The notes under the pieces were generated by a model. That model was not told the DNA's origin and made no database searches. It saw only the letters and a program-made list of their open reading frames with translations. Shown piece by piece: positions 62,222 through 64,000 of a stretch of 64,000 bases of DNA; the stretch's first letter is position 1; each line of letters starts with the position of its first letter. Source of the stretch: Hyphomicrobiales bacterium (GTDB lineage: Bacteria > Pseudomonadota > Alphaproteobacteria > Rhizobiales > Beijerinckiaceae); NCBI GenBank assembly GCA_930633525.1, contig CAKNFP010000001.1, forward strand, positions 722,001 to 786,000. Reading direction: 5' to 3'. A program made the position numbers and the translations under genes.

Positions 62222-63928
62222 ATGAGCCTGGTTGCGGACAATTCGGGACGTCGCCAGGATCGCATTCTCTTCGCCGCGCTCTGCGTCGTCATCGGGCTCC
62301 TGTCCCTGATGCCGCTGGCGCGGCTTCTGTTTGAGGCCTTCGCGCCGGGCGGCGTGCCCTCGTTCAAGGCCCTCACCGCCACCCTCGGCAGCACCAATAC
62401 CTGGACCGCCACCCTCCATAGCCTCGAAACCGCCATTGGCGGCACCGTGATCGCCGTGGTTCTGGGCGGCGTCGTAGCCCTTGTCGTCGCGCTCACCGAC
62501 ATGCGTGGCCGCAACGCCTTCGTGCTGTGCTTCGTGCTGCCGTTGATGATCGCGCCGCAGGTGACCGCGCTCGCCTGGCTGCAGGTCGTCGGGCCCGCGA
62601 GCCCGCTGCTCAAGCTGCTCAACCTCGCCCCGCCCATCGGCGCGCGCAACCCGCTCTATTCGCGCGAGGGTATCATCCTGCTGCTCGGCATCCAGTATGC
62701 GCCGCTCGTCTTCCTGACGCTGCGCGCAGGCCTGCGCAGCCTGCCGCGCGAACTCACCGAGGCGGCGCGGGCGGCCGGCGCCGGCCGCTTCTTCATCCTG
62801 CGCACCATCATCCTGCCGCTGATGACGCCTGGGCTGGTCGCGGGCACCGCGCTCGCCTTCGTCTCGTCGATCGGCAATTTCGGCATCCCCGCCTTTCTTG
62901 GCATTCCCGGCCGCTATGTCGTTCTTCCGACCCTGATCTACCAGCGCCTCTCGGGCCTGGGGCCGTCCGTCCTGTCCGAGGTCGCGGTTCTGTCCATGCT
63001 CATTGGCGTCATCGCCATGGCGGGCATCCTTCTGCAGGATGTCATGGTGCGTCGGCGTGACTTCCGCATCACCACGACATCCATCGCCGCGCGGCCCTTC
63101 CCGCTGGGGCGCTGGCGGCTTCCCGTCGAGGCCGCGCTGTGGGGGATCGCGCTGATCGTGCTCGTCCTGCCGATGGTCGGGCTGTTCCTGACATCGCTGG
63201 TGCCGGCGTTCGGTGTGCCGCTCAATGCGACCACCGCGACGCTCGCCAACTACACCTTCGTGCTGTTCGAGCACGCGGCGGCCAAGCGCGCCTTCTTCAA
63301 CAGCTTCTCGCTGTCGGCCGTCGCGGCGGTCGCCATCATGCTCCTGTCCGTGCCGCTCGGCTATTTCCTGGTATGGCGGCGCTCTCCTATCCTGCGGGCG
63401 CTGAATGTCATCGTGGAACTACCCTATGCCCTGCCGGGCGTGGTGCTGGCCATCGCGGCGATCCTGATCTTCCTCAAGCCGCTGCCGGTCCTCGGCGTGA
63501 GCCTCTACGGCACGGTCTGGATCATCCTCTTCGCCTATCTCGCGCGCTTCCTCGTGCTTGGACTTCGCCCGGCGATGTCGGGCTATCATCAGGTGGACCG
63601 CGCGCTGGAGGAGGCGGCGCAGGTGGCGGGGGCTGGCCTCATCTACAGGCTTCGCACCGTGATCTTTCCGCTTGTGGCGCCGGCCGCGACGGCGGGCGCG
63701 TTGCTGGTCTTCCTCACGGCCTTCAACGAACTCACTGTCTCGGCCCTGCTCTGGTCGTCGGGCTCCGAGACGCTCGGTGTCATCGTCTTTTCCTTCGAGC
63801 AGGCCGGCGATTCCAATTACGCGGCGGCGGTCGCCGTGCTCACCGTGCTGGTCACACTGGCCTTGATGCTCGCGACCCTCGTCTTCGCCAAGCGTATCCC
63901 CCCTGGAGTCCTGCCGTGGCGCGACTGA
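62222..63928 (+). CDS. ABC transporter permease, fused two-domain (Fe(III) type)
   Basis: 568 residues, about 12 membrane segments in two homologous halves. Each half has an EAA loop: LPRELTEAARAAGAGRFFILRTIILP in the first and VDRALEEAAQVAGAGLIYRLRTVIFP in the second. This fused form is typical of FbpB/SfuB iron permeases and of putrescine/2-aminoethylphosphonate types. It is expected to couple with the binding protein before it and the ATPase after it. It overlaps the ATPase start by 13 bp. Confidence 0.92.
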   Translation: MSLVADNSGRRQDRILFAALCVVIGLLSLMPLARLLFEAFAPGGVPSFKALTATLGSTNTWTATLHSLETAIGGTVIAVVLGGVVALVVALTDMRGRNAFVLCFVLPLMIAPQVTALAWLQVVGPASPLLKLLNLAPPIGARNPLYSREGIILLLGIQYAPLVFLTLRAGLRSLPRELTEAARAAGAGRFFILRTIILPLMTPGLVAGTALAFVSSIGNFGIPAFLGIPGRYVVLPTLIYQRLSGLGPSVLSEVAVLSMLIGVIAMAGILLQDVMVRRRDFRITTTSIAARPFPLGRWRLPVEAALWGIALIVLVLPMVGLFLTSLVPAFGVPLNATTATLANYTFVLFEHAAAKRAFFNSFSLSAVAAVAIMLLSVPLGYFLVWRRSPILRALNVIVELPYALPGVVLAIAAILIFLKPLPVLGVSLYGTVWIILFAYLARFLVLGLRPAMSGYHQVDRALEEAAQVAGAGLIYRLRTVIFPLVAPAATAGALLVFLTAFNELTVSALLWSSGSETLGVIVFSFEQAGDSNYAAAVAVLTVLVTLALMLATLVFAKRIPPGVLPWRD

Positions 63929-64000
63929 CCATAGACACCGTCACGAAGGACTTCGGGCCGTTCAAGGCGCTCGATCGCGTCAGCCTCGACGCGGCGGATG
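63916..64000 (+). CDS. ABC transporter ATP-binding protein, N-terminal fragment
   Basis: The frame from the GTG at 63916 (GGAG 8 nt upstream) reads MARLTIDTVTKDFGPFKALDRVSLDAAD and leaves the window before the Walker A motif. The opening is the standard start of iron/sugar-type ABC ATPases. It overlaps the permease gene by 13 bp, so it is the third component of the transporter. Only 28 residues are visible. Confidence 0.85.
   Translation, partial: MARLTIDTVTKDFGPFKALDRVSLDAAD

Overview
The window reads as chromosome of a GC-rich alphaproteobacterium, most likely of the order Hyphomicrobiales (Rhizobiales). The basis is the codon composition and the gene families present: an ExoF/ExoP-type polysaccharide export pair, an ExoD-family protein, an AztD/ZigA zinc pair with alphaproteobacterial-type Zur boxes, a Bug/Tct transporter, and an AceE-like dehydrogenase divergent from an Lrp regulator. 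The genus cannot be fixed from sequence alone. No rRNA, tRNA, CRISPR array or intact insertion sequence was seen.

Layout. (1) 1-6874 is a metabolic block: the tail of a sugar-type ABC ATPase and a Gfo/Idh/MocA oxidoreductase; an opposing PfkB kinase plus nucleoside-type deaminase; a homodimeric E1 (AceE/transketolase-like) enzyme divergent from an Lrp/AsnC regulator; and an aldo/keto reductase. (2) 6875-9685 is gene-poor and partly AT-rich. It carries a small winged-helix protein, a stand-alone IS630-type HTH protein and a possible 27-codon leader ORF. (3) 9686-35516 is a large Wzx/Wzy-type exopolysaccharide locus. It holds a LuxR-type regulator with a degenerate receiver, a Wzc-like co-polymerase/ATPase, an ExoF-like export protein, GDP-fucose synthase, a WecA-like initiating transferase, a flippase, a candidate polymerase, seven glycosyltransferases, an acyltransferase and a YdcF protein. 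It ends in a tightly coupled six-gene nucleotide-amino-sugar module whose last gene I cannot assign. The genes lie in several head-to-head and tail-to-tail operons joined by 4-bp ATGA overlaps.

(4) 36235-43349 holds ferredoxin-NADP reductase, a saccharopine-dehydrogenase-like enzyme preceded by two small SD-bearing ORFs, an amino-acid permease and a complete tctBAC tricarboxylate transporter. (5) 43725-48568 holds a predicted secreted pepsin-like protein coupled to an AIM24-family protein, nagA, an enoyl-CoA hydratase and a small secreted protein preceded by 11-bp tandem repeats. (6) 48659-51497 is a zinc-limitation unit: divergent aztD and zigA, each with its own Zur-like palindrome.

(7) 51610-60838 is mixed: a hydroxyisobutyrate-dehydrogenase-like enzyme, a DSD1/D-threonine-aldolase-like enzyme, a lipoprotein hydrolase, TerC, ExoD, a Bax-inhibitor-1 protein, an ECF sigma/anti-sigma pair and a SAF-domain dehydrogenase. 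(8) 61201-64000 is an Fe(III)-type ABC transporter (binding protein, fused permease, start of the ATPase).

The most unusual items are the unassigned last gene of the amino-sugar module (34419-35516), the pepsin-like/AIM24 pair (43725-45496), the regulatory region before the EPS locus (pseudo-receiver, leader ORF, orphan transposase-type HTH), the chained leader ORFs at 37193-37403 and the two-box zinc unit.
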